Source: Dechloromonas sp. A34 (GTDB lineage: Bacteria; Pseudomonadota; Gammaproteobacteria; Burkholderiales; Rhodocyclaceae). Taken from it: 64,000 bases of DNA. Positions 47,263-55,934 of this stretch are shown here, in pieces. Each line of letters opens with the position of its first letter. Within the stretch, counting starts at the first letter, position 1. Under the pieces are notes generated by a model. It was not told the origin of the DNA. It was given only the letters and a program-made list of their open reading frames with translations, and ran no database searches. The translations under genes and the position numbers were made by a program. The DNA lies in the NCBI RefSeq assembly GCF_026261605.1, contig NZ_CP102486.1, positions 868,001 to 932,000 on the forward strand. The letters run 5' to 3'.

Positions 47263-48093
47263 ATGACCGAACATGCCTCCGGCTACTACGTACCGCCTCC
47301 GTCCCACTGGCCGATCGTCGGTTCCTTCGCCCTGCTCGGGCTGGCCAGCGGCTTCATTCTGCTCCTCGCCAAAGTGGCCGCCGGCCCCTGGGTCATGGCC
47401 TTGGGGGCGGGGCTGCTGATCTTCATGCTGATCGGCTGGTTCGGCAGCGTCATCCGCGAGAACCAGGCCGGCCTGCTCGAAGGCCAGGTTGATGGCTCGT
47501 TTCGCTGGGGCATGGTGTGGTTCATCTTTTCCGAGGTGATGTTCTTTGCCGGCTTTTTCGGCGCGCTGTTCTACGCTCGCAACATCGCCGTGCCCGGGCT
47601 GGCCGAAGCGCAACTCCTCTGGCCCGGCTACGCCGGCACCTGGCCGACTGCCGGCCCGGCCCTGACCGATCCCTTCACGCCGATGGCGGCCTGGGGCATC
47701 CCGGCCATCAACACCCTGATCCTGCTTTCCTCCGGCGCCACCATCACCTGGGCGCACTGGGGCATGAAGCTGGAGCGCCGTGGGCAGCTGAAAGCCGGAC
47801 TGCTGCTGACCATCGCCCTCGGCCTCGTGTTCATGTCCCTGCAGATCTATGAATACGGCGAAGCCGCCTTCACCATCCGCACCGGCATCTACGGCGCCAC
47901 CTTCTTCATGCTCACCGGCTTCCACGGCCTGCACGTCACCCTCGGCGCCATCATGCTGGCCGTCATCACCGGCCGCGTCTTCGCCGGCCATTTCAGCAGC
48001 CACCACCACTTCGGTTTCGAAGCCGTGGCCTGGTACTGGCACTTCGTGGATGTGGTGTGGCTGATGCTGTTCGTGTTTGTTTATTGGCTGTAG
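47263..48093 (+). CDS. coxC: Cytochrome c oxidase subunit III, set 2
   Basis: 276 residues, seven helices. RWGMVWFIFSEVMFFAGFFG, WGIPAINTLILLSSGATITW, FHGLHVTLGAIMLAVITG and FEAVAWYWHFVDVVWLMLFV are conserved subunit III blocks. The ATG at 47263 follows GAGGAGAAGACC. It closes the second cox set; no assembly genes accompany this set, so the CtaG, SURF1, CtaB and CtaA of set 1 probably serve both. Confidence 0.95.
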   Translation: MTEHASGYYVPPPSHWPIVGSFALLGLASGFILLLAKVAAGPWVMALGAGLLIFMLIGWFGSVIRENQAGLLEGQVDGSFRWGMVWFIFSEVMFFAGFFGALFYARNIAVPGLAEAQLLWPGYAGTWPTAGPALTDPFTPMAAWGIPAINTLILLSSGATITWAHWGMKLERRGQLKAGLLLTIALGLVFMSLQIYEYGEAAFTIRTGIYGATFFMLTGFHGLHVTLGAIMLAVITGRVFAGHFSSHHHFGFEAVAWYWHFVDVVWLMLFVFVYWL

Positions 48094-48325
48094 GCAGCGG
48101 TCGCGTGAGCATCGCATGAGGCTAATGCACGGTACTCACGACTATTAGGGAGGTTTCTGTATTCCGGTTTCTGGACAAACAGAGCAGTGGAGCGGGGCAA
48201 AGCTGCCTAGGACAGCGCTTCGAATGAGATGTAGGGCATGAAGACTCCGTTGGCTGAAAATCGGTTGAAGTGACGAGAGCTATGAATATAGGCCCTGCTG
48301 TCGTGCCAGTCGAACTGGTTAGGAA
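48094..48325. other. Non-coding stretch between coxC2 and copZ
   Basis: 232 bases with lower GC than the cox genes. I see no gene, RNA or strong hairpin in it. It marks the change from the high-GC cox cluster to the lower-GC copper genes and may be a junction of transferred DNA. Confidence 0.5.
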
Positions 48326-48532
48326 CTACGCCTCGACGGGTGTTGGCGTATATCCCGCTTCCGCGATTGCATCTCGGATGTCTTCGATAGTGGATTGCGT
48401 CGAAACGACCGAAACTAAGCGGCGCTCAAGGTCGACCGTGACCTTGGATTCGTCGTCAATGGCTTTCAATGCTTTGTTGATGAGACCAGCGCAGTGGCCG
48501 CAGGTCATGTCATTTACGTGAAAAGTAATCAT
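48326..48532 (-). CDS. copZ: Copper chaperone CopZ (heavy-metal-associated domain)
   Basis: 68 residues, a single ferredoxin-like HMA domain with [18 protein letters not shown] as the CxxC copper site. It carries Cu(I) in the cytoplasm to CopA. GGAGCAACACC precedes the ATG at 48532. It is divergent from copA and has its own CueR-type promoter at 48575-48605, so the two would be induced together. Confidence 0.93.
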   Translation of the reverse strand: MITFHVNDMTCGHCAGLINKALKAIDDESKVTVDLERRLVSVVSTQSTIEDIRDAIAEAGYTPTPVEA

Positions 48533-48574
48533 GGTGTTGCTCCTGGTGAGTGGTGCCGTATGTCGGCAATCACA

Positions 48575-48605
48575 ACTCTGGGCCTTCCTACAATGGCAAG
48601 GTCAA
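48575..48605 (-). promoter_or_regulatory. CueR-type promoter of copZ
   Basis: Minus strand: -35 TTGACC (48605-48600), a 19-base spacer and -10 CAGAGT (48580-48575). Inside the spacer lies the CueR dyad ACCTTGC-N7-GGAAGGC. The long 19-base spacing is the mark of MerR-family activated promoters. It lies 43 bases upstream of the copZ start. Confidence 0.8.
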
Positions 48606-48642
48606 GCAAATAAACACCGTCAAATAAGTCGCACAAAACTCC

Positions 48643-48673
48643 TTGACCTTCCCACGCTTGGAAGGTTCAGCAT
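48643..48673 (+). promoter_or_regulatory. CueR-type promoter of copA
   Basis: -35 TTGACC (48643-48648), 19-base spacer, -10 CAGCAT (48668-48673). The spacer contains a perfect dyad ACCTTCC-N7-GGAAGGT (48646-48666), the textbook CueR box. The copA start codon lies 32 bases downstream and cueR is the gene after copA. Confidence 0.87.
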
Positions 48674-48704
48674 GGGTTTACCGGCAACCCTAAAGGAGAT
48701 TCAA

Positions 48705-51113
48705 ATGGCCCCCTCGTCTGTTTCCAGTTCTGCGCTTGAGTTAAAACTTGGTATCGGTGGGATGAGCTGCGCATCCTGTGTATCCCGCGTCGAAAAGGCG
48801 CTCAAGCAACTTAGTGGTGTGACTGAAGTCAGCGTAAATCTGGCGACAGAGGAGGCATCTTTGAAAACGATGCCCGAAGTCCCAGCTGTTGAACTGGCGG
48901 AAGCCGTTCGCAAAGCCGGATACGAAGTCATGACTCAATCCGTTGAGCTACAGATTGACGGTATGAGCTGCGCCTCCTGTGTCGGCCGGGTCGAAAAAGC
49001 CTTGTTCAAGGTACCAGGTGTACTGAACGCCTCAGTGAATCTGGCAACGGAAAAAGCAACGGTCGAGGTGCTATCCAGCGTTACGTTCGCCACCTTGGCG
49101 GCAGCCATCGGGAAAGCGGGTTACAACACCAAGCCGGTGGCAGGGCAACAACCTAAAGCTGCCCCAAGTCTTATCCCCGAGTGGTGGCCCGTTGCCGCAA
49201 GCGCATTACTGACGCTCCCTTTGGTGGCTCCGATGCTGCTCCAACTCATTGGCGTTGATTGGATGCTCAATGGCTGGGTGCAGTTGGCGTTGGCGACACC
49301 GGTTCAATTCTTGTTGGGCTGGCGTTTCTATCGGGCCGGGTGGAAGGCGGTCAAGGCACGCGCTGGCAATATGGATTTGCTGGTTTCCTTGGGCACCAGC
49401 GCGGCATATGGGCTCTCGGTCTATCTGCTTATTCAGAGCGGCGGAGGTCATGCTCACCACCTCTACTTTGAAGCCTCGGCAGCCGTCATTACACTTGTCC
49501 TGCTGGGCAAGTGGCTAGAGACTCGGGCGAAACGACAGACCGCCGATGCCATCAGGGCCCTGAATGCGCTCCGCCCAACCATTGCACGTGTACTGGTCGA
49601 CGGCCATGAAGTTTCAACGCCGGTTGAGCAGATTGCGATTGGCGACCTGGTCGTGGTCCGTCCTGGCGAACGTATCTCGGTGGATGGCAATATCGTTAGT
49701 GGGCAAAGCGATGTGGACGAGGCGCTTATCACCGGTGAAAGCCTGCCCGTTTCCAAGAGTGTTGGCGACAAGGTGACCGGTGGGTCGGTCAACGGTGAAG
49801 GCCTGTTGCACGTTCGAACGGGCGCTATAGGCGCCGAAACAACGCTCGCTCGCATCATTCGCATGGTTGAATCTGCCCAGGCAGCCAAGGCCCCTATCCA
49901 ACGCGTGGTGGACCAGGTAAGCGCTGTATTCGTCCCCGTGGTATTGGTTGTTGCACTGCTCACCTTTGGGGGCTGGATGGCGTACTCGGGGAACTGGGAA
50001 ACGGCGTTAATCAACGCGGTCGCAGTCCTCGTCATCGCGTGTCCGTGCGCCTTGGGCTTGGCTACGCCAACGGCCATCATGGCCGGAACAGGAGTTGCCG
50101 CTCGCCAGGGCATCCTCATCAAGGATGCCGAGGCACTTGAAATCGCGCACTCGGTGACTGTGGTGGCCTTCGACAAAACCGGCACCCTCACCGAAGGGAA
50201 ACCATCCCTGGTCAGCATTGAGCCCGTTCAGGGCGTCTCGACCGAAGAGGTGCTGCGGATTGCAGGCGCGCTTCAGAAAACCAGCGAGCACCCGTTGGCC
50301 CATGCCGTTCTGGAGAAGGTCCGTGAACGCAAAATTGCCGTATCGGAGGTCAGTGATGCCAAAGCATTGCCCGGGCGAGGCATTCAAGCTCGGGTGGATG
50401 GGCAGTTGATGCTCCTGGGGAGCACCCGGCTGATGCAGGAAAACCTTGTTAATCCGGGACAACTTGGCATCCGTGCCGCTGCCCTTGAAAGTGAGGGGAA
50501 AACCATTTCGTGGCTGCTACGTCAGCGCGATACCTCATCTGAATTAGTCGGGCTTCTTGCCTTCGGCGACACCATCAAGCCATCCTCATATCAGGCGATA
50601 AACCGACTGCGCGAACTGGGCATCAAAACCGTCATGCTGACGGGGGACAACCAGGGAAGTGCCAATGCGGTGGCAAAGGAGCTGGGCATTGATGAGGTCC
50701 GCGCTGAGTTGCTGCCTGGTGACAAGGCAGCCATCGTCCAGGAGCTTCGCGGCCAGGGACACGTGGTCGCCATGGTGGGGGATGGACTCAATGATGCACC
50801 CAGCTTGGTGGCCGCCGACGTTGGACTGAGCATGTCGACGGGTACCGACGTCGCCATGGAGGCCGCAGGTATCACCCTGATGCGTGGCGACCCACGTCTC
50901 GTCGCCGACTCCTTTGATGTTTCGCGTCGGACCTACAGCAAAATCAAGCAGGGTCTATTCTGGGCATTTGCCTACAACGTACTGGGCATCCCTTTGGCAG
51001 CCCTGGGCATGCTTAATCCGGTGGTGGCCGGTGCTGCGATGGCTTTTAGTAGTGTTAGTGTGGTTACCAATGCACTGCTCCTTCGCCGTTGGCGGGGTGC
51101 TGCGAGCGAATGA
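48705..51113 (+). CDS. copA: Copper-exporting P1B-type ATPase
   Basis: 802 residues. Two N-terminal HMA domains each carry GMSCASC (about residues 20 and 86). Membrane helices follow, with the CPC metal site (C446, C448 in [14 protein letters not shown]), the TGES actuator motif, the phosphorylated aspartate D490 in DKTGTLT, the SEHPLAHAV histidine-proline motif and [10 protein letters not shown]. It pumps Cu(I) out of the cytoplasm. The ATG at 48705 follows AAAGGAG; a longer open frame upstream lies across the promoter and is not real. Codon use is less GC-rich than neighbours. Confidence 0.96.
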   Translation: MAPSSVSSSALELKLGIGGMSCASCVSRVEKALKQLSGVTEVSVNLATEEASLKTMPEVPAVELAEAVRKAGYEVMTQSVELQIDGMSCASCVGRVEKALFKVPGVLNASVNLATEKATVEVLSSVTFATLAAAIGKAGYNTKPVAGQQPKAAPSLIPEWWPVAASALLTLPLVAPMLLQLIGVDWMLNGWVQLALATPVQFLLGWRFYRAGWKAVKARAGNMDLLVSLGTSAAYGLSVYLLIQSGGGHAHHLYFEASAAVITLVLLGKWLETRAKRQTADAIRALNALRPTIARVLVDGHEVSTPVEQIAIGDLVVVRPGERISVDGNIVSGQSDVDEALITGESLPVSKSVGDKVTGGSVNGEGLLHVRTGAIGAETTLARIIRMVESAQAAKAPIQRVVDQVSAVFVPVVLVVALLTFGGWMAYSGNWETALINAVAVLVIACPCALGLATPTAIMAGTGVAARQGILIKDAEALEIAHSVTVVAFDKTGTLTEGKPSLVSIEPVQGVSTEEVLRIAGALQKTSEHPLAHAVLEKVRERKIAVSEVSDAKALPGRGIQARVDGQLMLLGSTRLMQENLVNPGQLGIRAAALESEGKTISWLLRQRDTSSELVGLLAFGDTIKPSSYQAINRLRELGIKTVMLTGDNQGSANAVAKELGIDEVRAELLPGDKAAIVQELRGQGHVVAMVGDGLNDAPSLVAADVGLSMSTGTDVAMEAAGITLMRGDPRLVADSFDVSRRTYSKIKQGLFWAFAYNVLGIPLAALGMLNPVVAGAAMAFSSVSVVTNALLLRRWRGAASE

Positions 51114-51132
51114 GCATCGACAGGAGAGCGAG

Positions 51133-51528
51133 ATGAATATCGGCGAAGCAGCCAAGGCATCAGGTGTGTCGGCCAAGATGATTCGGCATTACGAAAGTGT
51201 CGGGTTGTTGCCCCCGGCGAGCCGTACGGATGCTGGCTATCGTCAGTATGGCGAGAAAGACCTACGAACCTTGCAGTTCATCCGACGTTCGCGTGACCTC
51301 GGGTTCTCGATTGAGGAGATTCGAGGCCTGGTTAGCCTCTGGCAAGACCGGACACGCCCAAGTCGTGAGGTTAAGACACTAGCCAAGCAGCATCTGGACT
51401 TCCTGGACAGGAAGCTGGAGGAACTGCAATCGATGAAGCATGCCTTGGCGCACCTCGTCAGTTGCTGCCATGGCGACGAGCGGCCGGATTGCCCAATTCT
51501 GGAGAGCCTTGCAGGAAAGGAGACCTGA
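51133..51528 (+). CDS. cueR: Copper-responsive MerR-family activator CueR
   Basis: 131 residues. MNIGEAAKASGVSAKMIRHY is the MerR helix-turn-helix, LLPPASRTDAGYRQYGEKDL the wing, then a long dimer helix and the CueR metal loop CHGDERPDCPI with two cysteines, as needed for Cu(I), Ag(I) or Au(I). GGAGAGCGAG lies before the ATG, 19 bases after copA. It would activate the promoters at 48575 and 48643. Confidence 0.93.
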   Translation: MNIGEAAKASGVSAKMIRHYESVGLLPPASRTDAGYRQYGEKDLRTLQFIRRSRDLGFSIEEIRGLVSLWQDRTRPSREVKTLAKQHLDFLDRKLEELQSMKHALAHLVSCCHGDERPDCPILESLAGKET

Positions 51529-51624
51529 GATGGCTGTGACCGGGTCCTCCAGGAGCAGGCCTGATTTTTGGGAGACAAAATCCACCCAATGGTTCTTGGT
51601 GTCAAAAAACGCCCCGAATTTGCT

Positions 51625-52008
51625 TCAGACCTTGACGAACAAGGTCACCAGCGGATGCTCGCCGACCTGGCAACTCCAATGACCATGAACCTTGGGGTCA
51701 AAGGTCGTGCCTACGGGCAACAGGTCGGCCGAGTAAAAGTGATCGCCGGCCTTGAAGTTGCGACTGCTGCCGTCTTGCAGGCCGATCTTCATTTCGCCAC
51801 TGAGTACGAATAGCCACTGTTCATCGGTGGTGCAGTGGAACTGGCTACGAAAGCCCACCGGACTTTGGCGAAATTGGCAGCCGCTTACTGGCAATACCGA
51901 CGACAGCATCGCCTGGGGCGATCCCTCGGTCAGCGGAACTTGTTCCTCCCGGAATTTTGCATAGCCATCGGTGTCGGTGTAGAGGGTCACTTTCGTGAAA
52001 GTGGGCAT
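51625..52008 (-). CDS. Cupin-domain protein
   Basis: 127 residues, single cupin barrel: FHCTTDEQWLFVLSGEMKIG (metal motif 1, with one His) and FKAGDHFYSADLLPVG, VHGHWSCQVG (motif 2 region). It begins 43 bases downstream of the hoxC stop on the same strand, where hoxJ would be expected in the classical gene order. Role unknown; such small cupins are often ligand-binding or regulatory. The 96 bases between it and cueR hold no gene. Confidence 0.8.
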   Translation of the reverse strand: MPTFTKVTLYTDTDGYAKFREEQVPLTEGSPQAMLSSVLPVSGCQFRQSPVGFRSQFHCTTDEQWLFVLSGEMKIGLQDGSSRNFKAGDHFYSADLLPVGTTFDPKVHGHWSCQVGEHPLVTLFVKV

Positions 52009-52051
52009 GTTGGGTCTCCGGCTTAATTAGTTGGTTACAAGGCTTGCCGAG

Positions 52052-53473
52052 CTAGTGAACGGTACACACCATGCACGGATCGAACGAGCGCACCACGTGC
52101 TGCACGGTCGGCAGGGTACCGTCGCCGGCCGGCAGTCCGACCAGGGCTTGTTCGAGCGGGCCGGGCTGGTTTTCGCGGTCGCGCGGCGAGAAGTTCCAGG
52201 TGGTCGGGGCGATGATCTGGTAGCGCTCGATGTGGCCGCGTTTGACGCTGAGCCAGTGGCCGAGGCTGCCACGGGCGGCTTCGACGAGGCCGATGCCTTC
52301 GCCGGATTCGGGCAGCGGGGCCGGCAGGCAGAAGGGATCGCCGGGCACGAGGTCGCGCACCCATTGCTCCATGGCCGGCAGGACGCCGGCCAGTTCGATC
52401 ATGCGGGCGACGACACGGGCGGTGACGCTGGCGCCGTGGCGCTCGACCAGGTCGCGGGCCAGCCGGTTGCCGGCCACCACCTGGCGGGCCAGGGCGCCGG
52501 TTTCGACGACCTGCCCGGCGTAGCGCGGCGACTTGCACCAGGTGTAGGCGCCCGCCTTCTCGGCATTGACGACGGTTTCGCCGCGGGCGGGGGGCAGCGG
52601 CTCGCTGTCGGCCAGCCAGGCGTGGCGGGTGTCTTCGGTGATCTTCGTGGCGTCGAGCTTCGCCGGCGGCGCATCGGGTTGCCAGAGGCCACTGGCGAAC
52701 AGGCCGTAGGCACCATAGGACAGGAAGCGGTCGGCGGCGCGGCCGGTGCGTTCCAGCGCGAGATCGCCGGCGGCGTGCAGGAAGAGCGGGAAATCGGCGT
52801 TGCGCCCGGCCGCCCAGGCCAGCAGGGCTTGTTCGGAATCCAGCGCGCTAAAGGCTTCCAGCGTATCGCCGAGCAGGACGTTCTCGAGAAAGGCGCGGAA
52901 TTCGCGGAGCAGGGCGAGGACGCGGATGCGCTCGGCCGGCGTCATCGCCTTGGTGCTGCCGCCGGGTTGCAGGGCCAGGGTGTGCGGCCAGCGCCCGGCC
53001 AGGAAGCCGATCAGGTTGAAGAAGCGGGCCCGGGCCTGGAGCACGTCGCCGGCTGCCTTGCCCTTGACGGCCATGAAACGCGCCGCCACCGGGGCGTACC
53101 AGTCACGCCCGGCATAGACCGAGCGGGCGAAATCCGGCATGAAGAAGAGGTAGAAATGGGTCAGGTGGTCGGCCAGGTTCTCGGTCGCCTGGATCAGGCG
53201 CTGGGCGAGGAGGCCGTTGGGCGGCGGCGTGATGCCGGCCAGGTCGGCGAGCGCGGTGGCTGCGGCGGCCGACTGGGCGACCGAGCAGATGCCGCAAATG
53301 CGCGGCACGATGGTCAGCGCATCTTCCGGCAGGCGGCCGATCAGCACTTGCTCGAAGCCGCGAAAGAGCGGCGAATTGACCTGGGCGGAGACGACGTGGC
53401 CTCCCTCGACCTCGAGATTGACCTCGAGGTCGCCTTCGACGCGATTGAAGGGGCCGAGCTGGATGCGCTTCAC
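52052..53473 (-). CDS. hoxC: H2-sensing regulatory hydrogenase, large subunit
   Basis: 473 residues from a GTG at 53473. NiFe ligands are RICGICS near residue 60 and DPCMVCTVH at the very C-terminus. The protein ends exactly at that histidine, so it lacks the C-terminal extension that maturation proteases remove from energy-converting hydrogenases; this is typical of HoxC/HupV sensors. MKRIQLGPFNRVEGDLEVNL opens the chain. It overlaps hoxB by 4 bases. With HoxB it senses H2 in the cytoplasm and signals to a kinase. A much longer open frame upstream is in the wrong frame for hoxB/hoxA. Confidence 0.92.
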   Translation of the reverse strand: MKRIQLGPFNRVEGDLEVNLEVEGGHVVSAQVNSPLFRGFEQVLIGRLPEDALTIVPRICGICSVAQSAAAATALADLAGITPPPNGLLAQRLIQATENLADHLTHFYLFFMPDFARSVYAGRDWYAPVAARFMAVKGKAAGDVLQARARFFNLIGFLAGRWPHTLALQPGGSTKAMTPAERIRVLALLREFRAFLENVLLGDTLEAFSALDSEQALLAWAAGRNADFPLFLHAAGDLALERTGRAADRFLSYGAYGLFASGLWQPDAPPAKLDATKITEDTRHAWLADSEPLPPARGETVVNAEKAGAYTWCKSPRYAGQVVETGALARQVVAGNRLARDLVERHGASVTARVVARMIELAGVLPAMEQWVRDLVPGDPFCLPAPLPESGEGIGLVEAARGSLGHWLSVKRGHIERYQIIAPTTWNFSPRDRENQPGPLEQALVGLPAGDGTLPTVQHVVRSFDPCMVCTVH

Positions 53474-54465
53474 TTGACGCCCTTCTTGACCGTCGGCCGG
53501 ACGACCGGGTGGTCGACCACCGAGTTGTCGCGCACCCGTTTCGGGGTCGCCGACTTGGAGAGCGCGGCGAGCGCGACGAACCAGGCCTTGGGCATGTCGG
53601 TCGGCAGGCCGATCGGGATGCCGGCGACCTTGGGGGTCTGCTGGAAAGCATGGCCGGGCGATTCGAAACCCGGTTCGGTACAGGCGATGCAGGCGAAGCC
53701 GCCGCGCAGGCAGGAGCCGCTGCCGTTCCAGGGCCGCAGGTTGCAGTCGGCGTGGGCCTGCGTGCCCTTGCAGCCGAGGTTTTCCATGAGGCAGCCGAGG
53801 TCGGAATGCTTCTGCGCGCTGGCCTTGAATTCGTAGAACTCGTTGCGGGCGCAGCCGTGGTGCACCAGCTGGTCGGCGTAGAGCAGGGGACGGCCGAATT
53901 CGTCGAGATCGCTGGCGTTCAGGCCTTCCAGCGCCAGCTTTTCCAGGGTGTCGACGACCCAGCCGGGATGCGTCGGGCAACCGGCGATATTGACCACCGG
54001 CAGCCCGCCGCTGGACTGGAAGGCGGCGCCGAGCAGGCCGCCCGGCGTGTCGGTGTCGTATTGCAGGCCGCAGGCTTCCAGCGGGTTGCCCGGCGTGCTG
54101 GCCGAGAGGCCGCCGTAGGCCGTGCAGGAACCGATGGCGAACACCCAGCGGGCCTGGCGGGCGAGGCGTTCGACCCATTCGGTGAGCGGCCGGCCATCGC
54201 CGGCCATCAGGTGGAACTTGCCGCTGCCGTTCGGGCCGCGCAGCATGGCGCCCTCGACGCAGAGCACGTCGAAGGCCAGGCGACCAGCGGCGCACTCTTC
54301 GAGAATGGCCAGCGCTTCTTCGCCGCTTTCGAGCGCGAGGGCCGGGTGCCAGAGGAACTCGATGCCGGCATCGCGCAATTCGTCGAACAGGGGGCGCGGC
54401 GCGGCGCACAGCATGGACTGGGTGCAGCCGCCGCAGCCGGCACTTTGCAGCCAGAGAACTTTCAT
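53470..54465 (-). CDS. hoxB: H2-sensing regulatory hydrogenase, small subunit
   Basis: 331 residues. It starts [20 protein letters not shown] without a twin-arginine signal, as expected of the cytoplasmic sensor subunit HoxB/HupU. Fe-S ligand clusters follow: GSCTAYGG, NIAGCPTHPGW, HHGCARNEFYEFKASAQKHS, CLMENLGCKG and CLRGGFACIACTEPGF. It overlaps hoxA by 4 bases (ATGA) and hoxC by 4. Confidence 0.93.
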   Translation of the reverse strand: MKVLWLQSAGCGGCTQSMLCAAPRPLFDELRDAGIEFLWHPALALESGEEALAILEECAAGRLAFDVLCVEGAMLRGPNGSGKFHLMAGDGRPLTEWVERLARQARWVFAIGSCTAYGGLSASTPGNPLEACGLQYDTDTPGGLLGAAFQSSGGLPVVNIAGCPTHPGWVVDTLEKLALEGLNASDLDEFGRPLLYADQLVHHGCARNEFYEFKASAQKHSDLGCLMENLGCKGTQAHADCNLRPWNGSGSCLRGGFACIACTEPGFESPGHAFQQTPKVAGIPIGLPTDMPKAWFVALAALSKSATPKRVRDNSVVDHPVVRPTVKKGVK

Positions 54466-55934
54466 TCCGCGGTTTCCAGGCCGTAGCGGACCAGCTTGGC
54501 GCGCAGGCCGACGCGCGACAGGCCGAGTTCGCGGGCAGCCCGCGACTTGTTGCCGCGGTGGCGCAGCATGGCCTGTTGCAGCACCCTCTGTTCAAGCTGT
54601 TCCATGCGTTCGCGCAGGCCACCTGACAGCCCATCGACGACGCTTTCGTGCGCGCTCGCCACGGCCACCGCCTTGGCGCCGAGCAGGCGCGGCGACAACA
54701 GATCGGCGTCGAGCTTGGCCGTGTCGGCCAGCGCCACCATGCGCAGGATCTCGTTCTGCAATTCGCGGACATTCCCGGGCCACTGGTAGGCGGCCAGTCC
54801 AGCCAGCGCCTCGTCGCTGAAACCGTCGATCGCCTTGTCGAGCGAGCGGGCGCTGCTCTCGAGCAGGCGCCGGGCGAGCAGCGGCAGGTCCATCGGCCGT
54901 TCGCGCAAGGGCGGGACATGCAAAGAGATGGTCGCCAGCCGGTAATAGAGATCCTCGCGGAAGCGCCCGGTGCGGACGTCTTCCTCGAGGTCGCGGTTGG
55001 TGGCGGCGATCACCCGGACATCGACATTGACCGACCGGCTGCTGCCCAGCGGGCGGAACTCGCCTTCCTGCAAGGCGCGCAACAGCTTGACCTGGAAAGC
55101 CGGGCTGGTCTCGCCGATTTCGTCGAGGAACAGCGTGCCGCCGTCGGCCTGCTGGAAGAGGCCGACCCGGTCCTCGACGGCGCCAGTGAAGGCGCCGCGC
55201 TTGTAGCCGAAAAGTTCGGATTCGAGAAGGCTGTCGGGCAGGGCGCCGCAGTTTTCGGTGATGAAAGGCTTGTCGGCGCGCCGGCTTTCATAGTGAATGG
55301 CACGCGCGAACATTTCCTTGCCGGTGCCCGATTCGCCGGTCACCATGACCGACAGGTCGTAGGGGGCGACGCGGTGGACCAGCGCGCAGACCACTTCGAG
55401 CGGGCTGCCCGGGGCGCGGATCAGGGCGCCCAGGCCGAAACTGGTCCAGGCCTTTTCCTGTTTGGTCTCGACGCGTTTTTTGAGCACCGGCTCGGCCGTG
55501 CGCAGGTCGAGCGACAGGCGCTGGTTCTCCTGTTGCAAGCGCCAGACTTCGGCGGCGCGTTGCAGGGTCAGCAGGAGCTGTTCCGGTTGCCAGGGCTTGA
55601 GCAGGTATTGCCAGATGCCGGCCTCGTTGACGCCGGTGATGATGTCCTCGGCGTCGGTATAGCCGGACAGGATGATGCGCACCATGTCCGGCCAGCGCAG
55701 GCGGACATCCTTCAGGAACTCGACGCCGGTGGTGCCGGGCATGCGCTGGTCGCAGAGCACGATGCGGATAGCGGCGCTTGGCTGCTCGCGTTCGAGGATG
55801 TCCATTCCTTCCCGCGCACTGGAGGCGCAGAACACCTCGAAATCCTCCTCCAGCGTGCGGCGCAGGGCTTCCTGCGAACGCACCTCGTCATCGACGACGA
55901 GTACGGCGGGCAGGCGGCGCAGGCTGGGGGTCAT
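54462..55934 (-). CDS. hoxA: NtrC-family response regulator of hydrogenase genes
   Basis: 490 residues: receiver domain with phospho-acceptor D62 ([12 protein letters not shown]), AAA+ sigma-54 activator domain with Walker [15 protein letters not shown] loop (sigma-54 contact) and FLDEIGE Walker B, and a C-terminal Fis-type helix-turn-helix ([20 protein letters not shown]). HoxA/HupR activates hydrogenase promoters; the kinase and the H2 sensor set its state. The intact GAFTGA predicts sigma-54 dependence. It overlaps hypX by 4 bases. Confidence 0.93.
   Translation of the reverse strand: MTPSLRRLPAVLVVDDEVRSQEALRRTLEEDFEVFCASSAREGMDILEREQPSAAIRIVLCDQRMPGTTGVEFLKDVRLRWPDMVRIILSGYTDAEDIITGVNEAGIWQYLLKPWQPEQLLLTLQRAAEVWRLQQENQRLSLDLRTAEPVLKKRVETKQEKAWTSFGLGALIRAPGSPLEVVCALVHRVAPYDLSVMVTGESGTGKEMFARAIHYESRRADKPFITENCGALPDSLLESELFGYKRGAFTGAVEDRVGLFQQADGGTLFLDEIGETSPAFQVKLLRALQEGEFRPLGSSRSVNVDVRVIAATNRDLEEDVRTGRFREDLYYRLATISLHVPPLRERPMDLPLLARRLLESSARSLDKAIDGFSDEALAGLAAYQWPGNVRELQNEILRMVALADTAKLDADLLSPRLLGAKAVAVASAHESVVDGLSGGLRERMEQLEQRVLQQAMLRHRGNKSRAARELGLSRVGLRAKLVRYGLETAE

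Noticed and set aside
48531..48704. N-terminal extension of CopA by 58 codons
   Set aside because: It covers the CueR promoter and has no homology; AAAGGAG before the ATG at 48705 fixes the start.
53474..54919. Open frame continuing far upstream of hoxC, giving a possible 955-residue protein
   Set aside because: The upstream part is arginine/alanine-rich out-of-frame reading of hoxB and hoxA, which are clearly coding in other frames. HoxC starts at the GTG 53473.
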